From the NCBI RefSeq assembly GCF_004353915.1, contig NZ_SMRP01000034.1:1-64000 (forward strand): a stretch of 64,000 nt of DNA, written 5' to 3'. Source of the stretch: Paraburkholderia silviterrae (GTDB lineage: Bacteria; Pseudomonadota; Gammaproteobacteria; Burkholderiales; Burkholderiaceae). Under the pieces are notes generated by a model. That model was given only the letters and a program-made list of their open reading frames with translations. It was not told the origin of the DNA and made no database searches. Numbering within the stretch: position 1 is the first letter of the stretch; each line of letters starts with the position of its first letter. Positions 25,852 to 34,847 of the stretch are shown piece by piece. The translations under genes and the position numbers were made by a program.

Positions 25852-26901
25852 CTAGCGGGCGGAACCCGGCGTTTGATCGAGGGAGGCCGCCCGCAGGGCT
25901 TCGCCGGCCTCGGTGAACGTGCGCTCGCGCAACTGGGCGATCGATGCGTCGCGCGCCGCGCCCGGCGGCTGGGCCGCCTCGATCTGCGCGCGCTGCGACG
26001 CGTAAGCTGCATATTTCTCCCGCCACGCATCGTCGTCCCGCTGCAATTGCGCCACGCGCGCGGCGGCTGACGCGCCGAGGGAAGGCGTCAAATCGGACAG
26101 TATCTGGTCCGGCGTCGCATGGGCGTCCTGCAAGGCGGCGATCTGCGCGAGCGCGGCGTGCTGCGCCTCGGCCTGCGCGCGCAAGGCGCGCTCCGGGGCG
26201 GACAGCTGCTGGTCGAGCGCAGCCAGGCGCCTCTGCTTTTCAGACTCCGTGAGACTGGCGTCCATGACGATGGCAAGCCGCTCGGTATTGTTGCGCTGTA
26301 ACGCAAACTCTTCGCCGAAGAACACCTCGCTCCATTCGCCGAGTTCGCGGCTCGCGAGCGCCGAACGCTGCGCCAGGGTGGTTCTCAGCGCATCGATGTC
26401 GACATTCGATGCGGCGGCCCCGTCGACGGCGGCCCCCGGCAGTTGCGCGAGCGCTGACCGATAGGCCTCGTAGCGCTGCCACACGGCGAGCGCTTCGGCC
26501 TGAGCGGTGGTGCCGTCGAGTTGCGCGGCAATCTCGCGCGCAACGAACGCATCGAGCCGCGCCTCGCCCAGGTCGCCCTGCGCGCTCAAGCAATAATCGA
26601 AGAAGACGCGCACCGCCGTATCGCGCGCGAGATGGCCATGGCCGTCGGTAGGCAAGCGCGGCGCGCTCGTGTCGGCAAGCGAGGCAGGCAGGCGATCCGG
26701 CCCGGCCTCGAGCCCGGGCTGAGCCGGCAGGATGGCGGCCCGCTCGCTACCCGTCGCTGCGCGCACCGGCACCTCTGCGCCGTCGCGCTGCGCCCGGCCC
26801 GCGCCGGTCGGCGCCACAACAACGCCGAGCGCCACAGCCGCCGCCGCGACTCCAGCCGCAACCCACCAGACCCGCCGCACGCCATGCCGCGCCTGTCTCA
26901 T
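25852..26901 (-). CDS. lifO: Lipase chaperone (foldase)
   Basis: Membrane-anchored steric foldase of 349 residues needed to fold the adjacent lipase in the periplasm. It has one N-terminal helix (VWWVAAGVAAAAVALGVVV), an Ala/Pro-rich linker, and then the family motif VRVFFDYCLSAQGD (RxxFDYxLSA) near residue 98, followed by a long helical domain. The ATG at 26901 is preceded by a GTG at 26904; either is possible. It starts only 3 bases after the lipase stop. Confidence 0.92.
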   Translation of the reverse strand: MRQARHGVRRVWWVAAGVAAAAVALGVVVAPTGAGRAQRDGAEVPVRAATGSERAAILPAQPGLEAGPDRLPASLADTSAPRLPTDGHGHLARDTAVRVFFDYCLSAQGDLGEARLDAFVAREIAAQLDGTTAQAEALAVWQRYEAYRSALAQLPGAAVDGAAASNVDIDALRTTLAQRSALASRELGEWSEVFFGEEFALQRNNTERLAIVMDASLTESEKQRRLAALDQQLSAPERALRAQAEAQHAALAQIAALQDAHATPDQILSDLTPSLGASAAARVAQLQRDDDAWREKYAAYASQRAQIEAAQPPGAARDASIAQLRERTFTEAGEALRAASLDQTPGSAR

Positions 26902-26904
26902 CAC

Positions 26905-27978
26905 TCAAACGCCCTGCAGCTTCAGGCGGTTGGCGTGCGTGCGGATGACCGCGACCGGATCCTCCGCGTAGGCGCCGCGCACGCCGAACAGCTGGTTGAT
27001 CGAATCGATGTGATTCCACTTGTAGTTCACGCTGATCACCTGGCCGTACATCGCGCTGCACGTCGACACCAGACCGTCGTTCACGCCCGAGTTGCGATTG
27101 AGCATCGCGGTGCCGGTGAGCAGGAACGCTGGCGTCGTCATGTCGCGGGCGTTCGCCGGATCGACGAGCGGCATCGTGCTCGCGTCCTTCGCAATGTACT
27201 GGCCCGCGATGCGCGCAACGGGCTGGATCGCCGAGCCCGCCCACGAGTACAACAAATGCTTGTTGCCGGCGATCGTCTCGCTAGACGCGCCCGTCCGGCA
27301 CGAACCCGGCGCACCCAGACCGGCGCTCGGGTAGCGCTTGTTGAACTGCGCGGTCGAGTCGGTCCTGAGCGTGCGCAGCGCGAGCAACGCGTCCTGGTTC
27401 GTGATGTGCGCGCTGTTCGAGAGCACGCCGTACATGTTGAGGAAGGCGCCGACGGCCGCCGATGTCTTGCCGGTCGGGTCGACGTTCAGCACGTCGACGG
27501 CGAGGTCGGCGAACTCGCTGCCGCGATGCGGCGTGCCGATCGTCGTCACCGAGGCGACGAGCTGCGGCGCGACCGCGGCGACATAGCGGGACGTGAGGCC
27601 ACCCTGGCTGTGGCCGACGAGGTTGACCTTCTGCGCACCGGTGACAGCGAGCACCTGCTTGACATAGGCGAGGAGCTGCTCGCCGCGGCCTGCGGGGCCG
27701 TCGTCGGCCTGAAAGCTCGAAAGATTCGCCGTGTACACCCGCGCGCCATGGCTTTGCAGATCCGACGCAATCCCATACCAGTAGTCGAACAGGCCGAATA
27801 TCTTGTCGGTGCCGGTCAGGCCATGCACCAGCACGATCGGATACTTCGTCGCCGCGTATTGATCCACGGCCGCCGCCGCGGCGGCAGGCCCCGGCGACGA
27901 AACGAACAGCGCGGCGCAGAGCGCGAGCGCGCCTGCGGCACTGCGAAAGCGAGTTGAACGAAACATTGCGGATCTCAT
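26905..27978 (-). CDS. lipA: Secreted triacylglycerol lipase, family I.2
   Basis: Extracellular lipase of about 357 residues. A signal peptide ends near AAAAAA. The mature protein starts with YAATKYPIVLVHGLTG, the conserved oxyanion region, and has the nucleophile Ser124 in GHSQGG. The later Asp and His of the triad are probably in NDGLVS and KWNHID. A Cys pair (GSCRTG and STCSAMYG) matches the single disulfide of Burkholderia lipases. It needs the following foldase. The ATG at 27966 is an alternative start. Probably exported by Sec and then by type II secretion. Confidence 0.92.
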   Translation of the reverse strand: MRSAMFRSTRFRSAAGALALCAALFVSSPGPAAAAAAVDQYAATKYPIVLVHGLTGTDKIFGLFDYWYGIASDLQSHGARVYTANLSSFQADDGPAGRGEQLLAYVKQVLAVTGAQKVNLVGHSQGGLTSRYVAAVAPQLVASVTTIGTPHRGSEFADLAVDVLNVDPTGKTSAAVGAFLNMYGVLSNSAHITNQDALLALRTLRTDSTAQFNKRYPSAGLGAPGSCRTGASSETIAGNKHLLYSWAGSAIQPVARIAGQYIAKDASTMPLVDPANARDMTTPAFLLTGTAMLNRNSGVNDGLVSTCSAMYGQVISVNYKWNHIDSINQLFGVRGAYAEDPVAVIRTHANRLKLQGV

Positions 27979-28285
27979 TGCCCATTGTTGAATCCGGCTC
28001 AGGCCAGACGGGCCCGACAGGATAATTAGGAACACAGAATGATCCAATTCCGGCCTTGCCATTTACTGACCCAAATCAGCACAAGAGCGCGGAAAGCCGC
28101 CTGCCGCGAAAGCGGCGGGAGCGGCGGGAGCGGCGGGAGCGGCGGGAGCGGCGGGAGCGGCGGGAGCGTAGATCAGGACATTGCGAATGCGGCGACGCTC
28201 ACGACCGCCGACGCGCTGCCGCCGTGCCGGCTTTATCGAGCGGAGCGAAGCAGGCGGCTCCGCCCCATCTGCCATCGGCTGCCGT
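27979..28285. other. Lipase upstream gap
   Basis: A gap of 307 bases between the lipase start and the stop of the quinone oxidoreductase. It must hold the lipase promoter on the minus strand, which I could not define. Its main feature is the six-copy GGCGGGAGC array listed separately. Confidence 0.5.
28114..28167. repeat. Six perfect tandem copies of GGCGGGAGC
   Basis: Six identical 9-base units run without interruption in the lipase upstream region. As a multiple of three it would not shift a frame, but no gene covers it. Such an array is a candidate for copy-number variation between strains. Confidence 0.9.
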
Positions 28286-29260
28286 TCAGGGCAGCAAAAT
28301 GGTCGAGCCCGTCGTGCGGCGCGCTTCGAGATCGGCGTGGGCCTGGCCCACGTCCTGCAGCGCATAGCGCTGGTTGATCGAGGTCTTGACCTTGCCCGAG
28401 GCGATCACCTCGAACAGCTCGGCGGCCATCTCTTCATAATCGGCGCGCCTGGCCATGTAGGTGAAAAGCGTCGGGCGCGTGAAAAAGAGCGAGCCGCGCC
28501 CCGCGAACTCCGACGAGTCGATGGGCGGCAGCGGCCCCGACGCATTGCCGAAGCTCACGAACATGCCAAGCGGCGCGAGGCAGTCGAGCGACTTCGTGTA
28601 CGTGTCCTTGCCGATCGAGTCGTAGACCACGGGCACGCCCGCACCGTTCGTGATCTCGCGCACGCGCGCGGTGAAGTCCTCGCGCGTGTAGACGATCGGG
28701 TAGTCGCAGCCGTGCGCCTTCGCGACTTCGGCCTTCTCGTCCGAGCCCACAGTGCCGATCACGGTCGCGCCGAGGGCCTTGGCCCATTGGCACACGATCA
28801 GCCCGACACCGCCCGCGGCGGCCTGGATCAGGATCGTGTCGCCGGCCTTCACGCGATACGTGCGGCGCAACAGATATTGCGCGGTCAGACCCTGGAGCAT
28901 GACGGAGGCGGCCTGCTCGTCGCTGATCGCCTCGGGCAGGCGGATCACCTGGTCCGCGCGCAGCACGCGCTCCTGCGCGTACGCGCCCGGCGGACGCGCG
29001 ACGTAGGCCACGCGATCGCCCGGCTTCACGAGCGTCACGCCCTTGCCCACGGCCACGACTTCGCCCGCGGCCTCCATGCCGAGGCCCGCGGGCAGCGGCT
29101 GCGGATAGAGCCCGGTGCGAAAGTACACGTCGATGTAATTGAGCCCGCATGCGCTCTGCTTCACGCGGATCTCGCCCTCGCCCGGCTCGCCCACCGTGAC
29201 GTCCACCCACTTCATCACTTCGGGGCCGCCGGTCTTGTCGTAACGGATTGCCTTGGTCAT
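28286..29260 (-). CDS. NADPH:quinone oxidoreductase, zinc-independent MDR family
   Basis: Medium-chain reductase of 324 residues, of the QOR/zeta-crystallin type. The N-terminal GroES-like domain has SACGLNYIDVYFRTGLYP and PGMEAAGEV-like GLGMEAAGEV. The cofactor site is IQAAAGGVGLIVCQWAKALGA. It lacks the zinc-ligand Cys cluster of alcohol dehydrogenases. It reduces quinones one electron at a time or reduces enones. The start has AGGAGG 4-5 bases upstream. It may share a transcript with mgsA upstream, 47 bases away. Confidence 0.9.
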   Translation of the reverse strand: MTKAIRYDKTGGPEVMKWVDVTVGEPGEGEIRVKQSACGLNYIDVYFRTGLYPQPLPAGLGMEAAGEVVAVGKGVTLVKPGDRVAYVARPPGAYAQERVLRADQVIRLPEAISDEQAASVMLQGLTAQYLLRRTYRVKAGDTILIQAAAGGVGLIVCQWAKALGATVIGTVGSDEKAEVAKAHGCDYPIVYTREDFTARVREITNGAGVPVVYDSIGKDTYTKSLDCLAPLGMFVSFGNASGPLPPIDSSEFAGRGSLFFTRPTLFTYMARRADYEEMAAELFEVIASGKVKTSINQRYALQDVGQAHADLEARRTTGSTILLP

Positions 29261-29307
29261 CTTGCCTCCTTCGTCTCGTGAGTCCTGTGAGTGGAGCAGT
29301 AACGCGC

Positions 29308-29697
29308 TCAGATCTCGTCTTTCATGCGCAGCGTGAGCACGTCGAGGATCATGCGTGCCGTCGAGATATTGGTCGCGCACGGCACGTCGTGCACGTCGCA
29401 GGCGCGCACGAGCGCGTTGATGTCGGGTTCGTGCGGCTGCGGGGTCATGGGGTCGCGCAGGAAGATCACCACGTCGACATTGCCTTCGGCAAGCTGTGCG
29501 CCAATCTGCAGGTCGCCACCGTGCGGGCCCGAGAGCATGCGCTCGACGTTCAGGCCGTGGGCCGCGGCAATGCGGCTGCCGGTCGTGCCAGTCGCGAGCA
29601 GCTCGCAGCGGCGCAGCGTGTCAACGTACTCGCCGCTCAGCCTGACGATGTCGTCCTTCTTGTGGTCGTGCGCAATGAGCGCGACGCGGGTGGGCAT
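29308..29697 (-). CDS. mgsA: Methylglyoxal synthase
   Basis: Converts dihydroxyacetone phosphate to methylglyoxal and phosphate, a glycolytic bypass. The 129-residue length fits the family. Visible motifs are ALIAHDHKKDDIV at the start, LATGTTG (phosphate binding), LSGPHGGDLQIG, and FLRDPMTPQPHEPDI with the catalytic Asp, then ATNISTA. The start follows GAAGGAAGG closely. A longer reading from 29739 exists but is not needed. Confidence 0.94.
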   Translation of the reverse strand: MPTRVALIAHDHKKDDIVRLSGEYVDTLRRCELLATGTTGSRIAAAHGLNVERMLSGPHGGDLQIGAQLAEGNVDVVIFLRDPMTPQPHEPDINALVRACDVHDVPCATNISTARMILDVLTLRMKDEI

Positions 29698-29778
29698 GGC
29701 CTTCTTCCTTCTTTCGGTGAGGGTGTGTGTGTCGCTCATGTGCGCCGATGCGCACGAAGCGCATCGGAACATACCGGA

Positions 29779-30558
29779 TCAGAACGTACCCGGATAGGCG
29801 CCGCCGTCGATCAGCCAGTTTTGTCCCGTGATATAGCCCGCATGGGTGCTGCACAGGAACGCGCAGGCGCTGCCGAATTCCTCGGGCGTGCCGAAGCGCC
29901 CCGCCGGAATCGACTTCATGCGGCGCGCACGCACTTCGTCGAGCGAGAGGTTGCTCGCCTTCGACTGCGCGACGATGGTGGCCTGGATGCGGTCGGTGTC
30001 GAAGGCGCCCGGCAGCAGATTGTTGATCGTCACGCCCGTGTTCGCGACCTGGCGCGCGATGCCCGCGATGAAGCCCGTGAGGCCCGAGCGCGCGCCGTTC
30101 GACAGGCCGAGCACGTCGATGGGCGCCTTTACCGACGAGCTCGTGATGTTGACGATGCGCCCGAAGCCGCGCTGGCTCATGGCGTCGATGGTGGCCTGGA
30201 TCAACGCGATCGGCGTGAGCATGTTCGCTTCGAGCGCGGCGAGCCAGGCTTCGTGCGTGTAGGTGCGGAAGTCGCCCGGCGGCGGCCCGCCCGCGTTGTT
30301 CACGAGAATGTCCGGCGACGGGCAGGCGGCGAGCGCGGCGGCGCGGCCAGCCTCCGTGGTGATGTCGCAGGCCACGGCCTTGACCTCTACGCCGGTTTTG
30401 GCGCGAATTTGCGCGGCGGTCTCCTCGAGCGTTTGCGCCGTGCGCGCGACGATCGTCACGTTTACGCCCTCGGCCGCGAGCGCCTCGGCGCAGCCGCGCC
30501 CCAATCCCTTGCTAGCCGCGCACACCAGCGCGCTGCGTCCTGCGATGCCCATGTCCAT
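29779..30558 (-). CDS. Divergent SDR family protein lacking the Tyr/Lys pair
   Basis: Protein of 259 residues with a clear SDR fold: LVCAASKGLGRG cofactor loop, VARTAQTLEE, NNAGGPPPG, and NITSSSVKAP with the Ser. At the place of Tyr-x3-Lys it reads LSNGARSG, so both catalytic residues appear replaced (Ser or Asn, and Arg). A group of SDRs with LSNAARAG-like motifs exists, so this is probably a genuine divergent family rather than a decayed gene. Activity is uncertain. It is followed by mgsA after 81 bases. Confidence 0.84.
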   Translation of the reverse strand: MDMGIAGRSALVCAASKGLGRGCAEALAAEGVNVTIVARTAQTLEETAAQIRAKTGVEVKAVACDITTEAGRAAALAACPSPDILVNNAGGPPPGDFRTYTHEAWLAALEANMLTPIALIQATIDAMSQRGFGRIVNITSSSVKAPIDVLGLSNGARSGLTGFIAGIARQVANTGVTINNLLPGAFDTDRIQATIVAQSKASNLSLDEVRARRMKSIPAGRFGTPEEFGSACAFLCSTHAGYITGQNWLIDGGAYPGTF

Positions 30559-31005
30559 CGTTTTTCGATCCTCGTGGTTGGCGTGACGAATCGGTGACAG
30601 CGGAGCACCGGCGGCGAGCCCTGTCCGGCTTCGCGCGGTTATGCCTGGTTGTGCCTGCTTGCCCGTCCGATTTTTGCGATTCTAGAAGAATCGGGCCGCG
30701 CGCGTGGGACGCCGCGGGTTGCGGGTCGCGAACCGAGGCAGAAAAGCGTGCACCGCCGCAGCGCGCGCCCCGTTCGGTCCGAGTCCTGCTCAATTCCCGC
30801 CCGGTTCTCGTATACTTGCGCCTGTAGCGCGGCCCAGCGCTCCCGCGAGCCACGCCGGACCCAACCGTCCGGCTGCCTGCCGCGTGTGGCGGGCCCTGCT
30901 CGCCGCACGCTGCGCGCGCCCGTCCGATGGCCAGGACGGTTCAAGGCGCCCGGCGGCGGCACGACCGACACCCCGATTTCCCCTTGCAGCCTCGTGCGCC
31001 CCGCC
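30559..31005. promoter_or_regulatory. Divergent gap: SDR and upp leaders
   Basis: A gap of 447 bases between divergent genes. It holds a TATACT at 30811-30816 on the plus strand as a possible -10 for upp, giving a leader of about 185 bases, and a small inverted repeat GATTC-TAGAA-GAATC near 30680. The rest is GC-rich with no gene features. The many short open frames here look like GC-driven artefacts. Confidence 0.4.
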
Positions 31006-31656
31006 ATGAAACAGGACAGCCGCTTTCCGAATCTTTTCATCCTCGATCACCCGCTGATCCAGCACAAGCTCAGCCACATGCGCGACAGGGACACGTCCAC
31101 GCGCACGTTCCGCGAGCTGCTGCGCGAGATCACGCTCTTGATGGGCTACGAAATCACGCGCGAGCTGCCCGTCACGACGCGCCGCGTGCAAACGCCGCTC
31201 GTCGAGATCGACGCGCCCGTGATCGCCGGCAAGAAGCTCGCGATCGTGCCCGTGCTGCGCGCTGGCGTGGGCATGTCCGACGGCCTGCTCGAGCTGATCC
31301 CGTCGGCGCGCGTGGGCCATATCGGCGTCTATCGCGCCGACGACCACCGCCCCGTCGAATACCTCGTGCGCCTGCCCGACCTCGAGGACCGCACCTTCAT
31401 CCTGTGCGACCCGATGGTCGCGACCGGCTACTCGGCGGCGCACGCCATCGACGTGCTCAAGCGCCGCGGCGTGCCCGGCGAGCGCATCCGCTTCCTCGCG
31501 CTGGTGGCCGCGCCCGAGGGCGTCGAGGTGTTCCAGCAGGCGCATCCGGACGTGCGCCTTTACGTGGCCTCGCTCGACTCGCACCTGAACGAGCACGCCT
31601 ACATCGTCCCGGGTCTCGGCGACGCCGGCGACCGCCTGTTCGGCACCAAGAACTGA
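31006..31656 (+). CDS. upp: Uracil phosphoribosyltransferase
   Basis: Salvage enzyme that makes UMP from uracil and PRPP, 216 residues. Recognisable parts are HPLIQHKLSHMRD near the N-terminus, FRELLREITLLMGYE, VPVLRAGVGMSDG, and the PRPP loop ILCDPMVATGYSAAHAID; it ends PGLGDAGDRLFGTK, which binds uracil. The start ATG is the first with the family's N-terminus; a longer in-frame upstream reading is not supported. Confidence 0.96.
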   Translation: MKQDSRFPNLFILDHPLIQHKLSHMRDRDTSTRTFRELLREITLLMGYEITRELPVTTRRVQTPLVEIDAPVIAGKKLAIVPVLRAGVGMSDGLLELIPSARVGHIGVYRADDHRPVEYLVRLPDLEDRTFILCDPMVATGYSAAHAIDVLKRRGVPGERIRFLALVAAPEGVEVFQQAHPDVRLYVASLDSHLNEHAYIVPGLGDAGDRLFGTKN

Positions 31657-32238
31657 TGCCGCCGGGGGGCGGCTCTCCCAGCCGTCCCTCACGCCTTTCC
31701 TCGCCCTTCGCTTTGCTCCGATCTTTGCCCGCGCACGAGCGCGCGGCACCCGCGAAATCCCCGCTCAATCACACCGACGGGTGAGGCCGGGCGAGCCCGC
31801 CGTGATAAAATTCAGATCCGCCTGATGGTCCCGAAGGGGCCCCGGGGAAGTCGCGAAGCGTGCCGCATGGCGCCTGACGCGGCACCGAGCGGCCTGGGAG
31901 CGGTTCTGGCCGGCCCCGCCGGCACTTGCCAGCCTGCGCAGGCGCGCGCCGTGCATCCGGCGCGTGCGCCAGGCGAAACTGCAGCGCCGTGCGCCACCAT
32001 GCAAGCCCGGCCGCGAGCGCCCGTGGCGCCAGGCACCGGCGACCGGCATCGAGAGGACAAACCCAGTCGGGTAGATCCGGTCGGGCAGACGCGGGCGGAT
32101 AGCTACTCATGGGCACACCGGCATGAAGCCACTGCCGCGCACATACGAGCGCGACATGCCGCGCCCTGACAAACGTATTGAAAACTGCAGCAACGACAAC
32201 TGCACCATGCACGCGAAAAGCGTGCGACGGAGAAAGGT
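31657..32238. other. Gap before yebC
   Basis: A gap of 582 bases between upp and yebC. GTGATAAAATTC at about 31801-31812 (TAAAAT as a possible -10) is the only AT-rich signal, giving a leader of roughly 420 bases. The remainder is GC-rich with no convincing gene on either strand; open frames there lack ribosome sites and family features. Confidence 0.4.
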
Positions 32239-32967
32239 ATGGCGGGTCATTCGAAATGGGCCAACATCAAGCACAAGAAGGCGGCGGCTGACGCCAAGCG
32301 CGGCAAGGTCTGGACACGGCTCATCAAGGAAATCCAGGTGGCGGCGCGCATGGGTGGCGGCGAGGTCGACTCGAACCCGCGCCTGCGTCTGGCCGTGGAC
32401 AAGGCCTATGACGCCAACATGCCCAAGGACAACATCAACCGCGCGATCCAGCGCGGCGTGGGCGGCGTGGATGGCGCGAACTACGAGGAAATCCGCTACG
32501 AAGGCTACGGCATCGGCGGCGCGGCCATCATCGTCGACACCATGACCGATAACCGCACCCGCACCGTCGCGGAAGTGCGCCACGCGTTCTCGAAGTTCGG
32601 CGGCAACATGGGCACGGACGGCTCGGTGTCGTTCATGTTCGATCACGTCGGCCAGTTCCTGTTCGCGCCGGGCACGGCCGAAGACAAGCTGATGGACGCC
32701 GCGCTCGAAGCGGGCGCCGACGACGTCGTCACGAACGACGACGGCAGTATCGAGGTGATCTGCCCGCCCAACGACTTCCAGAAGGTCAAGGACGCGCTCG
32801 AAGGCGCGGGCTTCAAGGCGGAAATGGCCGAAGTCACGATGAAGCCGCAAACGGAAGTCGAGTTCACGGGCGACGACGCGGTGAAGATGCAGAAGCTGCT
32901 CGATGCGCTGGAAAACCTGGACGACGTCCAGGAGGTGTACACCAACGCGTCGATCGACGAGGAATAA
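32239..32967 (+). CDS. yebC: YebC/PmpR family DNA-binding regulatory protein
   Basis: Protein of 242 residues in the YebC family, recently linked to translation of proline-rich stretches as well as to transcriptional control. The N-terminal signature MAGHSKWANIKHKKAAADAKRG is directly visible, with DNNRTRTVAEVRHAF-like text (NRTRTVAEVRHAFSKFGG) in the middle and an acidic C-terminus (VYTNASIDEE). The RBS is GGAGAAAGG just upstream. It precedes purD after a gap of 192 bases. Confidence 0.95.
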   Translation: MAGHSKWANIKHKKAAADAKRGKVWTRLIKEIQVAARMGGGEVDSNPRLRLAVDKAYDANMPKDNINRAIQRGVGGVDGANYEEIRYEGYGIGGAAIIVDTMTDNRTRTVAEVRHAFSKFGGNMGTDGSVSFMFDHVGQFLFAPGTAEDKLMDAALEAGADDVVTNDDGSIEVICPPNDFQKVKDALEGAGFKAEMAEVTMKPQTEVEFTGDDAVKMQKLLDALENLDDVQEVYTNASIDEE

Positions 32968-33037
32968 GCGGCATCGGCGCGAGCGAACGCGGGCGAGAGA
33001 GGCGACGGGCCGTGCAGCTGCGGCCGCCCTTGGCTAG

Positions 33038-33080
33038 CCACCCCGCGGATGGCCACCCCACGGATGGCCGCCCGCGGTTC
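33038..33080. repeat. 15-base tandem units, CCACCCC[G/A]CGGATGG type
   Basis: Two adjacent 15-base units differ by one base, followed by a degenerate third, in the yebC-purD gap. A related array sits after mnmH at 43907-43964 (CCGCCCACGGATGG). I see no coding or terminator role. Confidence 0.6.
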
Positions 33081-33159
33081 GCCGCCCTTACGATTTCACG
33101 GCCGGCGCATTGACGCGCCGGCCGCAACTGTTTCTGGTTCTGGTCTTTCGGGGATTTAC

Positions 33160-34434
33160 ATGAAGTTACTCGTCGTCGGTTCTGGCGGCCGCGAACATGC
33201 GCTGGCGTGGAAGCTTGCGCAGGCGCCGCGCGTCCAGCTCGTCTACGTCGCACCGGGCAATGGCGGCACCGCGCAGGACGAGCGGCTCGCCAACGTCGAC
33301 ATCACGGACATCCATGAGCTCGCCGATTTCGCCGAGCGCGAGCAGATCGCCCTCACCGTGGTCGGGCCGGAAGCCCCGCTCGCGGCCGGCATCGTCAACG
33401 TGTTCCGCCAGCGCGGCCTGAAGGTGTTCGGCCCGACGAAGGAAGCCGCGCAGCTCGAAAGCTCGAAGGACTTCGCGAAGGCGTTCATGAAGCGCCACAA
33501 CATCCCCACGGCCGCCTACGAGACCTTCTCCGACGCCGCAGCTGCGCACGCCTACGTCGAGAAGAACGGCGCGCCCATCGTGATCAAGGCCGACGGCCTC
33601 GCCGCGGGCAAGGGCGTGGTGGTGGCGATGTCGCTCGAAGAGGCGCATCAGGCCATCGACATGATGCTCGCCGACAACAAGCTCGGCGACGCCGGCGCGC
33701 GCGTGGTGATCGAGGAATTCCTCGCGGGCGAGGAAGCGAGCTTCATCGTCATGGTGGACGGCAAGCACGTGCTCGCGCTCGCCTCGAGCCAGGACCACAA
33801 GCGCCTGCAGGACGGCGACCAGGGCCCGAACACGGGCGGCATGGGCGCCTACTCGCCCGCGCCCGTCGTCACGCCGCAGCTGCATGCACGCGTGATGCGC
33901 GAAATCATCCTGCCGACCGTGGCGGGCATGGAGAAGGAAGGCATCCGCTACACGGGCTTCCTCTACGCGGGCCTGATGATCGACGCGCAGGGCAACCCGA
34001 AGACGCTCGAGTTCAACTGCCGCATGGGCGACCCGGAAACGCAGCCGATCATGGCGCGCCTGAAGAGCGACTTTTCGAAGGTCGTGGAGCAAGCCATTGC
34101 GGGCACGCTCGACCAGGTCGAGCTGGACTGGGACCGCCGCACGGCGCTGGGCGTGGTGATGGCCGCGTACAACTACCCGGACACGCCGCGCAAGGGCGAC
34201 CGCATCAGCGACATCCCCGCCGAGACCGAAGCTTCGGTCACCTTCCACGCGGGCACGCAGATCGTGGACGGCAAGCTCGTGACCTCGGGCGGCCGTGTGC
34301 TGTGCGTGGTCGGCCTCGCCGATTCCGTGCGCAGCGCCCAGAACGTGGCGTACGAGACCGTGAACCGCATCTCGTTCGACGGCATGCAGTATCGCCACGA
34401 CATCGGCTATCGCGCCGCCGGGCGCAAGCAGTAA
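33160..34434 (+). CDS. purD: Phosphoribosylamine--glycine ligase
   Basis: Second step of de novo purine synthesis (GAR synthetase), 424 residues with ATP-grasp fold. The N-terminus is LLVVGSGGREHALAWKLA. Other motifs are PEAPLAAGIVN, KADGLAAGKGVVVA for ATP binding, GPNTGGMGAYSPAP, and FNCRMGDPETQ for metal. The start ATG follows GGGGATTTAC. A longer frame upstream covers the intergenic repeat and is rejected. Confidence 0.96.
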   Translation: MKLLVVGSGGREHALAWKLAQAPRVQLVYVAPGNGGTAQDERLANVDITDIHELADFAEREQIALTVVGPEAPLAAGIVNVFRQRGLKVFGPTKEAAQLESSKDFAKAFMKRHNIPTAAYETFSDAAAAHAYVEKNGAPIVIKADGLAAGKGVVVAMSLEEAHQAIDMMLADNKLGDAGARVVIEEFLAGEEASFIVMVDGKHVLALASSQDHKRLQDGDQGPNTGGMGAYSPAPVVTPQLHARVMREIILPTVAGMEKEGIRYTGFLYAGLMIDAQGNPKTLEFNCRMGDPETQPIMARLKSDFSKVVEQAIAGTLDQVELDWDRRTALGVVMAAYNYPDTPRKGDRISDIPAETEASVTFHAGTQIVDGKLVTSGGRVLCVVGLADSVRSAQNVAYETVNRISFDGMQYRHDIGYRAAGRKQ

Positions 34435-34847
34435 GCCCATCCGGGAAAGGCACGCGCGGCTTGCGAGCCCGCGCGTGCTGCCGGCACGCGGCCTGGCGCG
34501 ACGTATGGTGTGGCATGGCTGCTCGCCGCATGGTGGCGCATCGGCCTGGCAGACCAACGGCCCTCGGCCCATCGGCCAGCTAGCCCAAAGGCGAGGCGCA
34601 TGTCGCCAGGCCGCGCCGGAGCGAAACCAGCGGCTGCACTCTGACGAACGGGCTACCCGCCGCGTGCGCATGGCATACGCAGCGGGCCTCGCGGTGGCCC
34701 CATGCAGCGCAGCGCATGGGCGGCATAGCCGCGAAGCCGCGCCGAACGGCGTAAACTTGCCGCTACCGGGCGCGCCGCGCGCCCCGTACCCCGAATCCGA
34801 ACCCAATCCTGGCGCAGTGCCGGCCCCGCCGCCTCGCCCGCCCACCG
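34435..34847. other. Gap between purD and hemF
   Basis: A gap of 413 bases, GC-rich, with no gene. GGCGTAAACTTGCC near 34748-34761 is the only AT-leaning stretch and could contain a -10 (TAAACT) for hemF. No terminator with a T-run was found after purD. Confidence 0.35.

Noticed and set aside
25841..25871. CGCCGGG/CCCGGCG hairpin at the foldase stop
   Set aside because: It overlaps the stop codon and end of the coding sequence and has a long loop and no T-run, so a terminator call is not justified.
28114..28167. Nine-base array considered as a CRISPR or coding repeat
   Set aside because: Units are contiguous with no spacers, so it is not CRISPR. Frames through it give only GGS or APA runs without a start or family context.
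31825..32169. Open frame of 114 codons in the upp-yebC gap
   Set aside because: It has no ribosome site, is Arg/Pro/Ala-rich and has no recognisable family. It looks like a GC-driven frame.
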